From positions 28,639,083 to 28,703,082 of the forward strand of contig NC_084671.1 in NCBI RefSeq assembly GCF_028389875.1: 64,000 nucleotides of DNA, read 5' to 3'. The translations under genes were made by a program, and so were the position numbers. Below, piece by piece: positions 23,160-36,900 of the stretch. This DNA comes from Rhea pennata. Lineage: Eukaryota > Chordata > Aves > Rheiformes > Rheidae. The notes beneath the pieces were generated by a model. The model had not been told where the DNA came from and did not search any database. It saw only the letters and a program-made list of their open reading frames with translations. Position 1 is the stretch's first letter; every line of letters starts with the position of its first letter.

Positions 23160-26100
23160 AATGCACTCATTGTTTTTGAAATGTTATTATTATTAAATCT
23201 TAACACAAGAGACTTCCTTGTGCTTCTGTCTGTTATTTATGTGGGAAGTTTTGGCAGCAAGTGTTTGCAACAGACTGAAGCATTTCTGGCTGGAGCTGCT
23301 TGCTGACTTCCATTGATTCTGTGATACGTCTCCAGGTCAGTAACATCCTTGCAAACAGTGCTTTCTCTGGTCCAACATTCAAATCCAGGTTCAGAGGTGA
23401 TCTGTAAAAATATGATGAGACAGTGACATTGTTGCCATGGGAAAGAATCTTACAAAGATGCTCACCCAGCTTAGCAAATCTGAGCCAGTGCTAAGCATCT
23501 GCTCCCAAAACTCCAGGGAGGGAGGACAGTTAGACTTTCTATAGCAGTTCTTATTTGCGGAAAACAGAGCTACAAGGTTATTATAGAGAGGGCTGAGAAA
23601 AATAGTTTGAGGTATGAAAGCTGTGTGGGTATGTACATGCCACATGAATGAACTGCCAGCCCTGAGAAAGCCACCAGTGATATGACTTTCATGTTTAAAT
23701 GTAGAGCTGTAGTCTGAGGTGAGAACTGGAATTAAAAAAAGCAGGATTCAGAAGGGATTCTTCTTGAGGAGGTGAAGAATCTAGTCCATTCTTGCACATT
23801 TCTTATTGGTGGTTATGATCCTGTTTGCCTCTTGATTTCTCAGGATTTGTCAGAGCAAAGTACAGATAGCATGGCAAGTATCTCCTGCTTCCTGGGCTGC
23901 AGTAGAAGCTGTTTTCAGATCTGTTCCAGAATGTAAGTTTGCTGGCTGGGGCCTTCAGTCTGGAGTTTCAGAGCAGCTCCTTGATGGTCATGTTGAGTGA
24001 CACCACTGCCTGAAGCGAAGCTGAAAGGTTCGGTAGATGTTGTGTTCTAGTTTGTTGAAAATGAGTGGACCTGCTACAGAGGAAGACTGATTTAGCTTCT
24101 CTTCAAATGTGGCTTTCATAGAAAGCCTTTGTAAAGGCTGCCTGTTCAGAGTGCTGTACAGTTAGATTGCAATTTTGAGAACCCTAGAAGAGTCTGGAGA
24201 GGAATAGGACTGTCCTCTGTGAAGTACTCCTAATTTTTACTGGCATAGCTCAAAAGGACTTGCTGCTAATGTATGGATGTGGGAGGAGGCAGGAAGATCA
24301 CCATGGTGTAGTAAAGGCAGCTGCTGACTACACTGTCATGCAATCTGTCATTAGTTAGCTGATCTCTGAAATGACAGTAGGCATCTTCAACAAGATGTGC
24401 AGTGCCAGCTAAAGCAGGCCTTATTTCTGATAGGAATCCCTAAGCACTTCTGTAAATAAAATCTGTTGCTTATGGTTTAGTCACCCCTCTTGCAGCAGTT
24501 GCTTCCTCAACAGGTATCAAGATGGACTATTTGGGGGGCAGAGGGGGTATTTGATGTCATCTTAATATTAATACTTGCTTATTATTAATGTTTTTCAGTA
24601 GCTCTTGAGGAGGGAGAAGCAGAATATCTTCACTTAGCCCGCTCAGTTGATTAGTATTGTGTCGTTGTGCTCTCTTTCTCTACAGTCTGACTGCAGGAAC
24701 TGGATTTCTTGATGAAAGGTGTAAAATAGGGCCAGAGAAGTAAAAATTTGGTAAGGATAGATGATGAACCATTGCCAGAGGAGTGGGCCAGACTGGCTTG
24801 CAGCCTCCTGGCCAACAAGGTAAATGTTTGATGTCTATTTGCTACTGTCAGTGTTTGTGCTGAGAGAACAAAATGAATCATGTCCTGCTGCCGTTAAATG
24901 CGGAGATGCGGTTTTGTCATTCCTCTACACCCGTGTTTGATCTAGGCAATTGACCTTTGTATCTTCAGCATCTGAAAAACCTACTTGGAAGCTGTTACTA
25001 TCTGCTGATGTGTGTTTGTCTAACAGTTGTCTCTCGTTGGTCCCCTGGAACAGCTGCTGCCTGGGCGAGGTTGGTGTGGATGTTTTAATATGTGCTAAAT
25101 GGACTGAGGCAAAGGCTGCAAGAAAAATTAAGTGTGAATAACTTTCTCTGCAGCAGGCTTGGGATAGATTTCTGCACAAGTGTATTTTTAACACTGAATC
25201 TGTGAGGTATCTGGGAAACGTTTCATGTGTGGGGTCCCTTCCTCTTCACTATGAGACCAGTAGTATTAAACAGAAGTTTGCAGCCCTCTACGCAAATGGA
25301 CCACCAAGGCATGATGGAGAATGTCCATCATACTGTCACCTATCTTGTTCAGGTATGCAGCTATGCAGAAAAGTGCCTCTTTGTTGTAACTATGTGGAAG
25401 ATGAAGATGACTTCACATCTTCACAGTCTGTGTTCACTTCTGAAAATGTGTCTCTTGGAGTTTCAGTTAAATCAGTTAATCTTTTTCTGATAAGCCTAAA
25501 GCAGCACCAAGGGACACTGAGATTCACCAGACCTGGTGTCACGTGCTTTGCTCTGGGAACTTCAGATCTGTCTTGGCTCTCTTCTAGTCCTAGCCCAAGA
25601 CTGCAAGATAATCAAGGACAAGGGAACATGTGCCCAGACCATTTAGGAGTTATGATGAAAATTAAGGCTCTGTTAAATCACTCTGGCTTGCTTGACTGAG
25701 AGAACTTTTCTAAACTTCAAGAAATTTGTTGAAGCATGGCTGTTTCAGTGAAAATTTGGTGAAATTTCTGCAGAGGCAACTCCTTGTGTCTTCTGGCAAG
25801 GTAGAGACAAGAAAGAGGAGACCCGTGAAAGCTTTTGGAGTCTGCTGCTGGAGTCTCTGTTCATGTGCTGCTTGGTTGGCTTCGGTGTCTCTTAATTCGC
25901 TTGATGCCACGGTGCGTCTCCATCTGTGATTGTGATGCCACGGAAGCCGCCGTCAGAATTCACCACTTGGGCGGCCAGAGTGGGTAGGATGATGCTGGGT
26001 CTGCCGGGGTGGGAGGCTGCGCTCGGCCATGGCACCAACCTGGGATCTGAGAGCGTCAGGCCTGCGGTCTGGCTGTGGGGGAATCGCTAAGGATGCGGGT

Positions 26101-29100
26101 TCACCTCATTCGCCTTTGTGCCTCCATCTGAGCTGCTCGGCCTGGGCTCCCTTTGTGCTCGGTGGTGGGTTGGGGTAATTCATCTTGTCCTCAAGGAAAT
26201 GTGTATTTGGTTGGATGAATTGCTTTCTACACCCCATGGCTATAGGGGCTAATCTCTGTTGACTGTAAAAGTAGACTCAGCTGACTAGCTCATGCGTAGA
26301 CCCCTGTGTCTTGGTGCCTACAGGACAAAGTCTCGTGCTGTTGCTTGTCAGGCGTGCAGTTGTTTCGCTAACAGGAGCTGGGGTGATGCTTCTACTTCTT
26401 GCTTATGCAAGGCCTTCACTGGGGAGCTGACCTGGGAAAAATTCACTGCTGCGCGATGAGAGGGGGAGCCGAGTTCTCTGCTGCTTTTCTGGGTTGCTGG
26501 GCGCACACCTGATGTGCGGATCCTTTGGCAAAGCTGCATCTCAGCTGGCTAGGAGTTGCTCCCACCATATGCCTGAGGTGCTCTGTGGGCTGCTGGCTGG
26601 CAGCATATCACGTGGTGGACAGCACTTTCCAACAAATGCCTGTGAGGCAAAATTGAGCTGAGCTTTTCCTCTCCCCTCCCTAAAGTAGAAACAATAGCAG
26701 TGACTCTTCTCTTGCACGTGGTAGATAAACGCAGTGCTTAAAGTTTCACTAACACCTCAAAATCATTGTGCCTTGGCCAGGTGAAAGACCTGGACCCACT
26801 GGAGCACAGGAAATCTGCTATTTCTCTTTTCTTCTCTGCAAAAGGTTGGCTCTTTGTGCTCTACAAGCTCTACCAAAATGCAACAGCTCTGTTTGCTCAG
26901 GGACATGCAAGTTCCCACCTCCAGCTCAAACAAAGGCAGGGCCTGCTAAAGGCAGCTCATAAGAAGGTACTGGAAACCTACTTCCCTTCTTCCCCCCTCC
27001 CCATGAGCTTTGTCCCTCTTATACGTATAGCCTGGCATTTCCCAAGACAGGAAACAGCCCTAAACCACGAGGTTAAAGCAATAACCTAGCGCTTTCCTGT
27101 CTCTAGAAACTCAAGGGAAAGCAGGAGGCAAAAGAGCCAAACCTAGAGCAGTAGTGCGGAAGGACCCTTTGGCGTTTCACCTTGCCGGTACTTGGTTTCC
27201 GTGTCCCAGGAAGAAACTCTGGAGTCCGACCACAGGGCAGCCGTGTGGTGTGAGTGCAGTGACCTGATATCAGGTAGGGCAGAAAAGCTGTGGTTTCTGA
27301 TCCTGCTGCCTCTCGGCAAAGTGCAGGGCCAGGGATTTCGCTCTGGTTGAGCAAGGGTTATCAGATGTGATGAAGAGGGTCACAGGAGTGTCTGTTACAC
27401 CAGCTGCTGTAAGCTCCTGGGTGGTAATCCAGCTTTTCAGTGGTTTGCCTTGTAACTACTTCACCACCACTTTCTTTCTCACTAGTGCCAAAGCAGGACC
27501 AATAAGTGCCTATTTAATGGACTGTCACAGGGATCAGCTGATGTTTTTATCACCGTCATCTTGCAGCAAGGCGCAGCTGCTGCTTGGGAAGGGGCTCTGA
27601 TTCAAGACACTCCAGAAAGCTATTTCTGCAGTCACTTGCTTCGCAAAGATGCGTGCCCATGTGCTGCAGATGTCAAATCAGCTTCTGGGTGTGGTGGAGG
27701 CTTCTTAGAGGGTGTATTGGCCCTGAACTTTTCAGGATATTTGGATGCCAAAGAATCTGGCTCAAGGTGTGGAAATTTAGCCTGGATTATCCAGAGGTGC
27801 CTAGGGGATTTGGATGCTTGAAAGGGAAGTGGAAGTTGGCACCTGCACCCTCTGCCTGGCTTTGCAAGGCTCTGCCCTAATTTCTGAGCCTATTTGCATT
27901 TTTCCAGTTTGTGTGTTTGGCTGGAGCTTGTTGAGGCTCCCAAGTGCTTTGCAAGGTTTTTTTCCGCTGCCCTTTTGAAATGTTTTTCACAGCAAGGAAG
28001 CTCTCTGGTTGGAGGACAGAGGGGAAAAAGCTGGGGCTAGCAGTGAGGCTTTGAAGGTGACTGCCCCGCTGCTCGTCTCACGTGCCACGGCCAATCCAGA
28101 GCACAACAGGAATAAGGAGCATCGTCATTCCCCGGACTCTCCCGCTGTTTCCCTGGAGCGTGTGTTTTACTATGGGCTGCGCTGGCAGGCAACCTTTACT
28201 GTCTGTGTTGCTTTTTTCTTTAGGGCAAAGCCTGCAAATCTCCCTGAGTACTGGCAGCAGCAAAGACATGACGTAGCTGAAGTAAGCTTTGATCTCAAGT
28301 AATGCACCTTGGTTTAAAAATATCCTATATTTTGCAAACTGCAGACCTGCTTATTCCCCAGAATTTTGAGTACTCGCTGTTTTTGTTAATACAAGTGTCC
28401 CAGCCAAAGCTTAGCTCTTCTCAGAGAGCCTGAGAAATATTGTGGGCAGGCTGCAAGGGAACACAGGAAAATGTTACATCTCCTGGCATAATTGCAGTTT
28501 ATCCTGGACACTCTCTTACGTGGGGCGATAAGGGCCTTAACAGAGGAGAGAACTTCATGCCCTCACCTGAGACCATAGCACCTGCAACAAACGGCCCCTC
28601 GCTTTTGAAACAGTTGCACTGGTTTTGCTCCGATGCTTTGCACAGTGGCCATCACCGTTCTGTGCCTCGGAGCACAAAACAGTGCGTACCGTCGTCACCA
28701 TTAGCTTTGTGTTAGCTGCGGTCCCGAAGCGTGCCCTTTTCGTAGCAAGGGCCTCTCGTTAGTCGCGTCCTGCGGTTCATCGGTCGCGTGATGGATTTTC
28801 GCAGAGCAGCCACAGGGCCGGGTTCTCAGAAGTGACTTGGGATTTTTGATGAGCCCAGCTGGAGACATTTGGAATGGGCCTGGTGGGGCTGAGTGCTAAT
28901 GTTCAGAAGCTCATGCTCTTCATGGAAGCTTTGTGTCTGTTTGTGGTCTAAAGCAGGAAAGGAGCATGTTTTATCTCCATACTAACTAGTCCTCAGTGTA
29001 GGAGTAGGAGATGCATCCTGTTTCCATGACTTCTTTGCTTTTGAGGAACTGTGTGGTGTTTTTATGCTTTTAGGTGAATTCAGGAGCTTTGTTCCTCGTG

Positions 29101-30858
29101 CTGTGTTGACATCCAGAAAAAGAAGCTCTTGTGTCAGAAAAGCTATTTTGGTACGGGTTGCCAGTGGCTTTTGCAGTGGTGTGTTTTGACCATGTTGCTC
29201 TTGGACCAGGCTTCTTGGTGCATTGAGATGCCAAGTGCTCATACAACTGTGCTGCTTTCTAGGGCGCTTCTAGCACAAACTGTGTGCAGCTACACTCGAT
29301 GAAGGGGCCTTGTTGTAATCTGAAACAAACCAAAACCAAGCCTGCAACATTGCCATGATACAGTATGTCCTGGGAGGGGGTGGGGGGAGGAGTTGAAAGC
29401 ATATGTATATTATATATACGTATGCTTTTGAACACCACTGTGGTGTAAAGTGAGCTATTAGTGACTCGAGGGTAAGCAAGAGTCACAGTTGTGTAGCAGG
29501 TACCCCTGAGAGCGTGGAATAGCACAGAAAAGAACTGGGCATTTTGTTCAAACACAGAATCTGAAACTTAAAGGAAATGGATTTCCCAAGGCAAGTCTCT
29601 TTTCTCCTTACCTGAATCTTTTCCAGCCTCCTTGTCTGGTTTCTGATAAAGCCGGAAAGAAATGGGGACGTTTAATCCACTGTATTACTGATAGAGCTGA
29701 TTTCTCTGGCTGACATCCAGTTCTTGCTGCTGGCTGTACTGTTTGCAGATTCTCCCCAGCATCTTCGTAGTGTAGCTACCAGGTTAACTAAAACACAAAC
29801 ATCTGCATATAAGAGAACAAAATTGACCCAGCAGATCTCACCAGTGATCAACGACTGTCTTCCCAATAGCAAAATACATTAAAAAAGAACATGTGGAGGT
29901 CCCCAGGCTCCATTTTTAGGTAGAATGTGCATTAGAAGAGAATAATTTGTTCCATTTAATGCAGGTACCATGTTGTCTCTGCCTGGTTTTCATTAATACT
30001 AAATCAGTCAACAGCCTCTGTGATACAGTGTTGCTGCCAGCCGGAGTAAGTTAACAAGACTGATCTTCCCCTTCCCTGTGTGTACTGTGATTACTGTGGC
30101 ATCCTCCTGGTCTGTCCACCTCTGCAAAGGCATCTTTTTTGCTTGTTACTGAAATCCTACGTGTCTGAGATGGTGCAAGGCATTGCGTGAGGTGGTTGTG
30201 TTCCTGTGTCTGCCACGTGTTAAGGATTTGAGGTGCTTGGCCAATGACTGGACCATATTTTGGGCCCCTGTCCAGGGAACAGGCTGTGGTAGAAGGGGGG
30301 ATCCCTGGCTTTTGCGTCGCTGGGTCATGCTTGCTGGTGGACATGCCTTTGAGATAGATTGTTGTGTGGAGAGAGTCAAGAAAACTCCTTCTGTTGCAGT
30401 GCTGACTAGTGAAGAAAAAATGCAAGAAGAATGACATTTTCCTTACCAGCTCTCTGTTGGCTGAGCCTTACTCTGCCTTGACTGTGATGGAAACCACTTG
30501 GATGTGGTCTAGGTAGCAATGTGAGGAAAGGACATTGCTTTTAGCCTAGATGAGACTGCAGACCATTGATTTTGTTTGTTTATTTGTTTTCCACCTGGGA
30601 GCTTGCTTTAATGGTAATCAAAATTGGGTCCTGTGTTTCCAAGATCTCACAATACATGGGCAGGAGTTTCTGGCTGTGGGGCTGGTGGAGAAAAGAGCAA
30701 GACTTCTTGCGTCTCAAACATCAGGCCTCTGATACTATAAGGCTTCTTGGTCTTTCTTATAGGGGGGTGCTGTGGCTCATCTATGCCGTGCTGACGCACT
30801 TTCATTGTGTTGATATGCTCCTCAGTGACAGGAGGGACTAGTGGCGTGAAGGATTGAC
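23160..30858. other. Intergenic interval PPP1R7-ANO7, no gene recognised
   Basis: 7.7 kb with no family resemblance in any frame I could read. The longest open frame is 165 codons (25202-25699, plus strand), with a composition unlike a folded protein and no flanking gene signals; I treat it as chance. Parts near 25.9-26.2 kb are more GC-rich. ANO7 promoter elements and any non-coding first exon must lie at the right end, but none could be fixed. Confidence 0.65.
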
Positions 30859-30972
30859 ATGCAGCGGAGGAAGACCATGGATGATCTCCACAGCAGCCTG
30901 GTGGAACAGGATCAGAGTAGCAGAGGAGTCTACTATGGCAGTCTGAACAGGGAGTCTATTGAAATCTCCAAG
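30859..30972 (+). CDS. ANO7: ANO7 coding exon 1
   Basis: Residues 1-38, [17 protein letters not shown] to SIEISK, donor gtaggt. In-frame TGA at 30847-30849 supports this ATG; a second Met is at codon 7. The segment is poorly conserved with mammals. Confidence 0.85.
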
Positions 30973-33900
30973 GTAGGTGGCTGCGTCTCCTGTGGCAGCC
31001 AGGCCAGAGCCCCTTCGCTGCAGCTGCCACTGGGGGAATGGTCACGGGGCTGCTCCTGTGAAGGCCCTAGGAGGGTGTGGGACCCCAGGAGCTCTGGCAT
31101 CCAAGGCCTGGAGCTGCCCTGCCACACTGAGGGTCTCCGCTCTACGCAGCCATTCCTGCTGTGTGGCTGCAGCATGTTTTTCAAGTGAAGACCTGGGAAC
31201 CCTGAGCCATTCCTGTGGGTAGGAGAGATACCAGGACAGCTGCCGAAAGCGTGGGTTTGCCCTCTTAGGCCGGGACAATCCCCTGCCCGTGTTGTTTGTT
31301 CTGTACCTCTGGGCTGCCTGGCTGCTGGGCCCGGAGAGATGTCAGCAGAGCACGTGGGCCTAAGTAATGCAGAAAACTCAACCACTAAAGTAAAGTAAAT
31401 ACAATTTACCGCTAAAGTAAATACAAGAGCCTGCACGACTGGGACATGCAAGGTACCTTTCCACGTGGCCCAAATGCTGGAGGCACCGAGGAATCCCAAT
31501 TCTCAAGGAATTTCTGGCTTGAAAGTCAGGCCTTATGTGCTTATGTAACTCTTTGTTTTGACCTCGAGTTACTTTTCCATCTACCCCAAATCAAGTTATG
31601 GCCTTTACTGATAGCAATTTTCAACGTTGAAAGCTCTGAACCTTAAAGTAGTATCAAAATATGATCTTCTGCATGGGGAAACTCACCCTTTGCCCTGTCC
31701 CAAATCCAGCAGAACTTTGCTATCCGGAGTCTTTGCATCCATGGGTTTGTAGGAGGAAGTCACCAGCCTTGCCAGCAGCCAGCACTTCTGCAGGGTGAAC
31801 TACTGACTTGCTGAGCTGTGAGAGGGGTTGAAGGAAAGGCCCAGGCAAAGGGCAGGAGAAACACTCTAGCCAGACTAGCACTTTGGGAAGATCTTTACTC
31901 TTATTGCCCTGTATGCCTTATTTTTAGCTCAGTGACTCATCCCTGGAAAAGCGGAGCACTGACAATGTCTTCAGTGATGGTTGCACCAGGATAGGTGAGG
32001 GAGAAATTCTGATCTTTGAGGGACTATTTCTTTTCATCTTGACAAGGAGGATGTGGCTGCATGGGGCCTTCTGGGTTGGGAAGGGTGGGAAAAGGCCTCC
32101 AATCTCCATGGTTGGAGCTGGCATTAGCAAGTGCTGTTCATTGCAGTTGGTCCGTAGTCATGGTCCTAAACTCATAGCAGTAGAGTCTTACACCTTCCTG
32201 TTTCCCACACTAGAAACCCAAGTAAGGTGGCTAGCAGCCCTTTCTGGACCAAGCACTTTTTACCCTCTGCTCTTTGTTTTACTCACAAAACAAATGCCCG
32301 GCTGTGTCTTTGCACCGAGTCCTGTGCTAGTGGTGCAGCAGATGGACAAGAAGGATGAGGATGGATCTAAGAGTTCTACCTCCCACCCTGCCCAGCTGTG
32401 GTGTGGGCATGAGCTCTGTTTTCTTGCTGCAGACTTTGTCCTTGTGTGGGAAACAGTTCCCCGGGAACTCGTTAAGCAGAAGGACAGCAGTGAGAACAGG
32501 GGTGTACGGGAGAGATCTGCCATTATCCACAGGACCTGGCGGAAGAAGTTCCTGGACAAGCTTCTTGATGCTGGGATCCATATGGAAAAGGTACCTGGGG
32601 ACTTGACCTCAGTTTCTCTCCCATGTGTTAACCACAGCCTTGCTCTGGAAGTCAGGAGAGGGCGTGCCAGCACTGTGTCCACGTTCCCAAGAGGCTCCTG
32701 CTGGGAGCCCAGGCCCAGCTGGGAGCAGAGCAGGAAAGCAAGGGTGCTGAAGGCAGTGCAGGATGTGGCACAGGCTCGTGCTATACTCTGTGGGGGCTGG
32801 GAGGGTCAGTTCTGCTGGCACAGGGCCACTGGGCTAATCCGGACTGGCAGAGCTGCCTCAGGTGAAACCCACGGAGACCTGTGCCAGTGTCACCACGGCC
32901 TCCTCTCTGCTGTGGTTGCCCCTCACAGCACACTAGCCACGTAGAGAAGAAAGTGGTGCATTACCTGCTGCTGAGCGCACCCTGGAGCGTGCTCTGCTAC
33001 TACGCTGAGGAGCTCCAACTCCGCCTACCGCTGCAGGTGAGGTGCTGAGCCACCATGGGCTGTGGTGTCTGGGGCCCAATGCTTTTCGGAGGTGCACAGT
33101 GTCTCCAGCACTCCCAGCTACACAAATCCTCTGGGCTGCAGGCTAGCAGGGCACCTCGCTGCGGTGAGCCACTGTGAGGGATTTACTGTGAGGGGTATGC
33201 ATCCTCCTCACTTTCTAGTGGGTCCAGCACTCCCCAGTACCTTTCACAAGACTTGTCCTGTGCAAGTCTGTTGGATCCCACCTCAAATCCCTTCTGAACT
33301 TTTTGTCCAGCACCCTGTCAGCTCCTCTGTTTCCATCCCTTGTCCCCAAAGTATAGGCTTCAGTGTTCATCGAAGCCTCCCAGTGTGTTCTTCATCTTTT
33401 CTGTCCCATGCTTGGAGTCAAGTCCAAGCTATCTTGTTACCGAGAGTCGAGTTTGCTGCTATCTTGTTACCACTCCATCCTCCTCCTGAGATTTTTGCCC
33501 CCCATGTTCAGGCCCTGCCAAACCAGGCCTCCAACTGGTCAGACAGAGTCCTGGGGAGGCTAGGGATCTGCAACATGATGGCTGAAGAGGTTCCCAACCT
33601 GCCACTGGACTACTACACCTGCCAGTTCAAGGTGAACAAGCTGCAATGGTAAGAGCCCCAGGAGAGCGAGTGTTGGCTGTTTCTCCGACTGCTCGCTCTT
33701 TCTCCGTTTGGAATTGGACTCCTTCCTCCCGTATGTGAACAATGAGGCTTGTGCACTCTTGAGAGAGCCTGTAACTCCTAGGACAGCTTTACCACTCTTC
33801 CCTGACACGCCGAAGGACGTGTCCATTTGGCTGTGTGGCAGCAGCTGCTCGGTTGCGCTGGCTACAGATGTGATATGACCCTGCCGAGGAGAGGAGCCCT

Positions 33901-36900
33901 GATCAGAGGGAAGCACGCAATCACTAACGGGATGGGGGCTGCAAAGCTGGTGCGTGTGTCCAAAGAGCACTGCTGAGCAGTGGCGGTAGCTGGCAGAGGA
34001 GTCGTGCCTGCCAGAACTGTACCTTGCCTGCCACCCTGCCCTGCCAGGGTGGTGGTGTGATCGGGAGACCTGAGGGAACAAGGGAGCAGAGCAGCTCGTT
34101 GAGTCAGTGCTGTGCCTGCAGACCTCGCCCAGTGAGTCCATCCCGAGCTTCTCCTCTGTTTGGTTTCAGGTTCCTAGGGAGTGACAAACAGGATACCTTC
34201 TTCTCCACCACCCAGCGGCAACAAATTGTGAGTATATCGTGTACTAGAGCTGTAACTGCCTCTCTTCCCTGGTCTCAGATGGGCTGAAGGGGTCTGAGGG
34301 AGAAATGCTGTGAACATGTATGTTGTCACTGGTAAAAAGTAGGTGTCGAAGGCAAATGCCTGTTGGCATGATGTGGATTGCTGTATGCAAAGAACTACAG
34401 AGGGGAAAGGGCATGAGTAGAAGCCCTCTCTACTGGTCGGTGTTCAGGGGGAAGAAGGTGACTACGTTTCTGAGACTCAGGCTTGGAGGCAGTAGCCAAA
34501 AAGCAGCTCTCCCTCAGCGGGTGTTGCAGAGCCTTCTCCCCATCATGGGACTGGTTGTGTGAACTTAGCTGCAGCCCTACTCATCTTCTCTTGCTTTGCC
34601 CTGACCAGCTCTATGAGATTCTGGCAACGACACAGTACGGCCACTCCAAGGAGAGAGAGGTTGGGGTGGACTGGCTGCTGAGCGAGAACGTCTTCACCGC
34701 TGCATTCCCACTGCACGATGTAAGCTATGAGCCAGCTCCCCTGTTCTGCAGCGCTGGTGAGATCAGCCTGGGAGAAGGCAGGACAGGGCCATGCAGGGCA
34801 TCCGGACACTTGTTGTGGCCTTGTTCAGGGCCAGTTAAAGAAAGGGGGCAAGCAGAGGCCTCTTCTGAGGCTAGCCAGCCTCTGTGATGGGATCCAGCAC
34901 TCTAAACCAGTCTCGCCTCTGCTTCACCTTGCTCATGCCATGAGTCTCCCTGCAGGGTCCTTTCAAGGTCCCACCGGAGGAACCAGCTCCCAGCAGCCTC
35001 AACCAGCGCCAAATCCTCTACCAGTACTGGGCCAGCTGGAGGAAATGGTACAAGTACCAGCCGCTGGATCACATCCGCAAGTACTTTGGGGAGAAGGTTG
35101 CTTTCTACTTTGCCTGGCTTGGTGAGTCCTGTATGCTCCAGAGCAGCCCTCAGAGCTCAGGTGGGCCAAGGTCTTTCACTGCCAGGAAAAGGCCCCTCAC
35201 ATGACCTGCTGAGGTCTCCCATGTGATGCTGTCCTTCCTGTTTATGGCTTTAGCCAAAGAATCAACCTTTATTGATTCTTCCTCCTAGCTGCTCTCAGCT
35301 ATGCTGGCTCTTACTGACTCTGTATTAGTGTCTCTCTCGCTGGTCTGCAGGTCCTGGTGACCATCTAGCTCTTCCCTGGCATCTCTAGGCTCATCTTGGG
35401 AGCCTCCTGGTGGGTCTGTGCAAGAAGCAGAGTGAGCACCTTTTGATGGTACCTGTCTTGAGGTTGCTCATCAGTGCTAGTGGGCTGGCAGCTACCTCTG
35501 ACATCCCTGCACTGGCCTTGAGCTGTCTCCCTTTGGTGTTGAGAGAGGTCTGGCGTAGGGGATGTGTTGGAAATGAGAGCACTCAAGAGAACAGCAGCTT
35601 GCACAAGAAAGGTTCTGTTGGCCTCCTGGAGAGGAACTACCAGAGACAGTGCTAGTGGGCTCTGATACGGTGGGAGGCAGCTCCCGTCTCCCCTGTGCTG
35701 AGGTTGCAGCACTCTCTCTGGATGCCCTCCGGCTTTAACGACTGCGACTTACGGGACCAGTGAGCTGGCCATGCCAGCACAGGCTTCACACAGCAGCTCA
35801 CATCATAGAGACTAGCCAGAGCCTGGCAGATACTTTGCCAGCTCCAGGGTCATGCTCAGATCCTCCAGGCTCTGTGAGGTTTTAGGCTGGTGGCATGCAG
35901 GGTTCACGGGCAGCAATCGTCCTCCAGCTTGGTGCAGTTTCATGGCTCCCACACAAGGCTTAATTTTCTGAGGTCCTCAGCTGTACCTGCACACTCCAGT
36001 GGTATGCCCCAGTGCCTGAATACATCCAGGTTCAAATTCAAGCATGACTTTTCTCTGGGCCACAGGAAGGGCTGTTGATGCTCAGGATGCACTTTGCACT
36101 CTGAAGGGTGGCAAGGGGCTGTCAGAGCTGTTTCTTTGCAGCTGTGCTGGGCAATAGTGTCCTGAGAGCAGGCCATGAAGACAAGCTTGCAGGTGGCTTC
36201 CTTCCCATGTAGCCTGACAAGGAGAAATGTTCCATCTATAATTGTAGCTACCCTTAGCTCAGAGCCAAAGCATGCTGGCCTCTGTGGAGACCCATGGCAT
36301 TTGCACTCTGAGTCTTCTTCCTCTCCCTCCAGGCTTCTACACAGGATGGCTCCTGCCTGCAGCAGTTATGGGGACAATGGTGTTCATAGCAGGCATTTCC
36401 CTGATGTTTGATGACATACCTTCGTAAGTGCCCACTGATCTCCCCGCTCACCCGTTCCCCTGGCCTTCTCCAAACAGACCAACCATGGCAGGCACGTTCT
36501 TAGCTCCTGGAGTAGGCCATTTGGGCCAGAGAAGTGTATCTACCCAGAGGCAGTCATGCTTTCTGGTTGCCAGAGCAGCTCTGTAGCTCTGAGTGCAGAA
36601 GTTCTGGTGAATGATTCATTAGGAGCAGGGGGAGAAGTGGAAAAAGTGGCACAGCCCAACAGCGTATGCTTTGGCCTCCCTGGAATACACTGGAGAGACA
36701 GTTTGGGTAGGTTTCAGCAGCCCGATGTGCCTGGCTGGGGTGCCATCAGCTGCTGGGTCCAGGCTAACCCTTGGCACCCCAAGTCCTGACTTAAACGAAA
36801 GAGAGGAAACTTCCCATGTTGAGGAGGAACACTGGCTGGCATTGCCGCTCAGCTTGGGGCTGAGCTCCAGAGCCCATCCCTGACTGCCTGCCAGGAGGAG

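Noticed and set aside
23300-23335. Possible CR1 3' end (attgattctgtgat)
   Set aside because: Only a short match to the tail motif with no adjacent CR1 body.
28009-28302. 97-codon open frame upstream of ANO7
   Set aside because: No recognisable domain or splice context; consistent with chance.
32039-32944. 301-codon plus-strand open frame
   Set aside because: It contains genuine ANO7 exon 3 (32433-32590) in the same frame but reads through both flanking introns; only the exon is coding.
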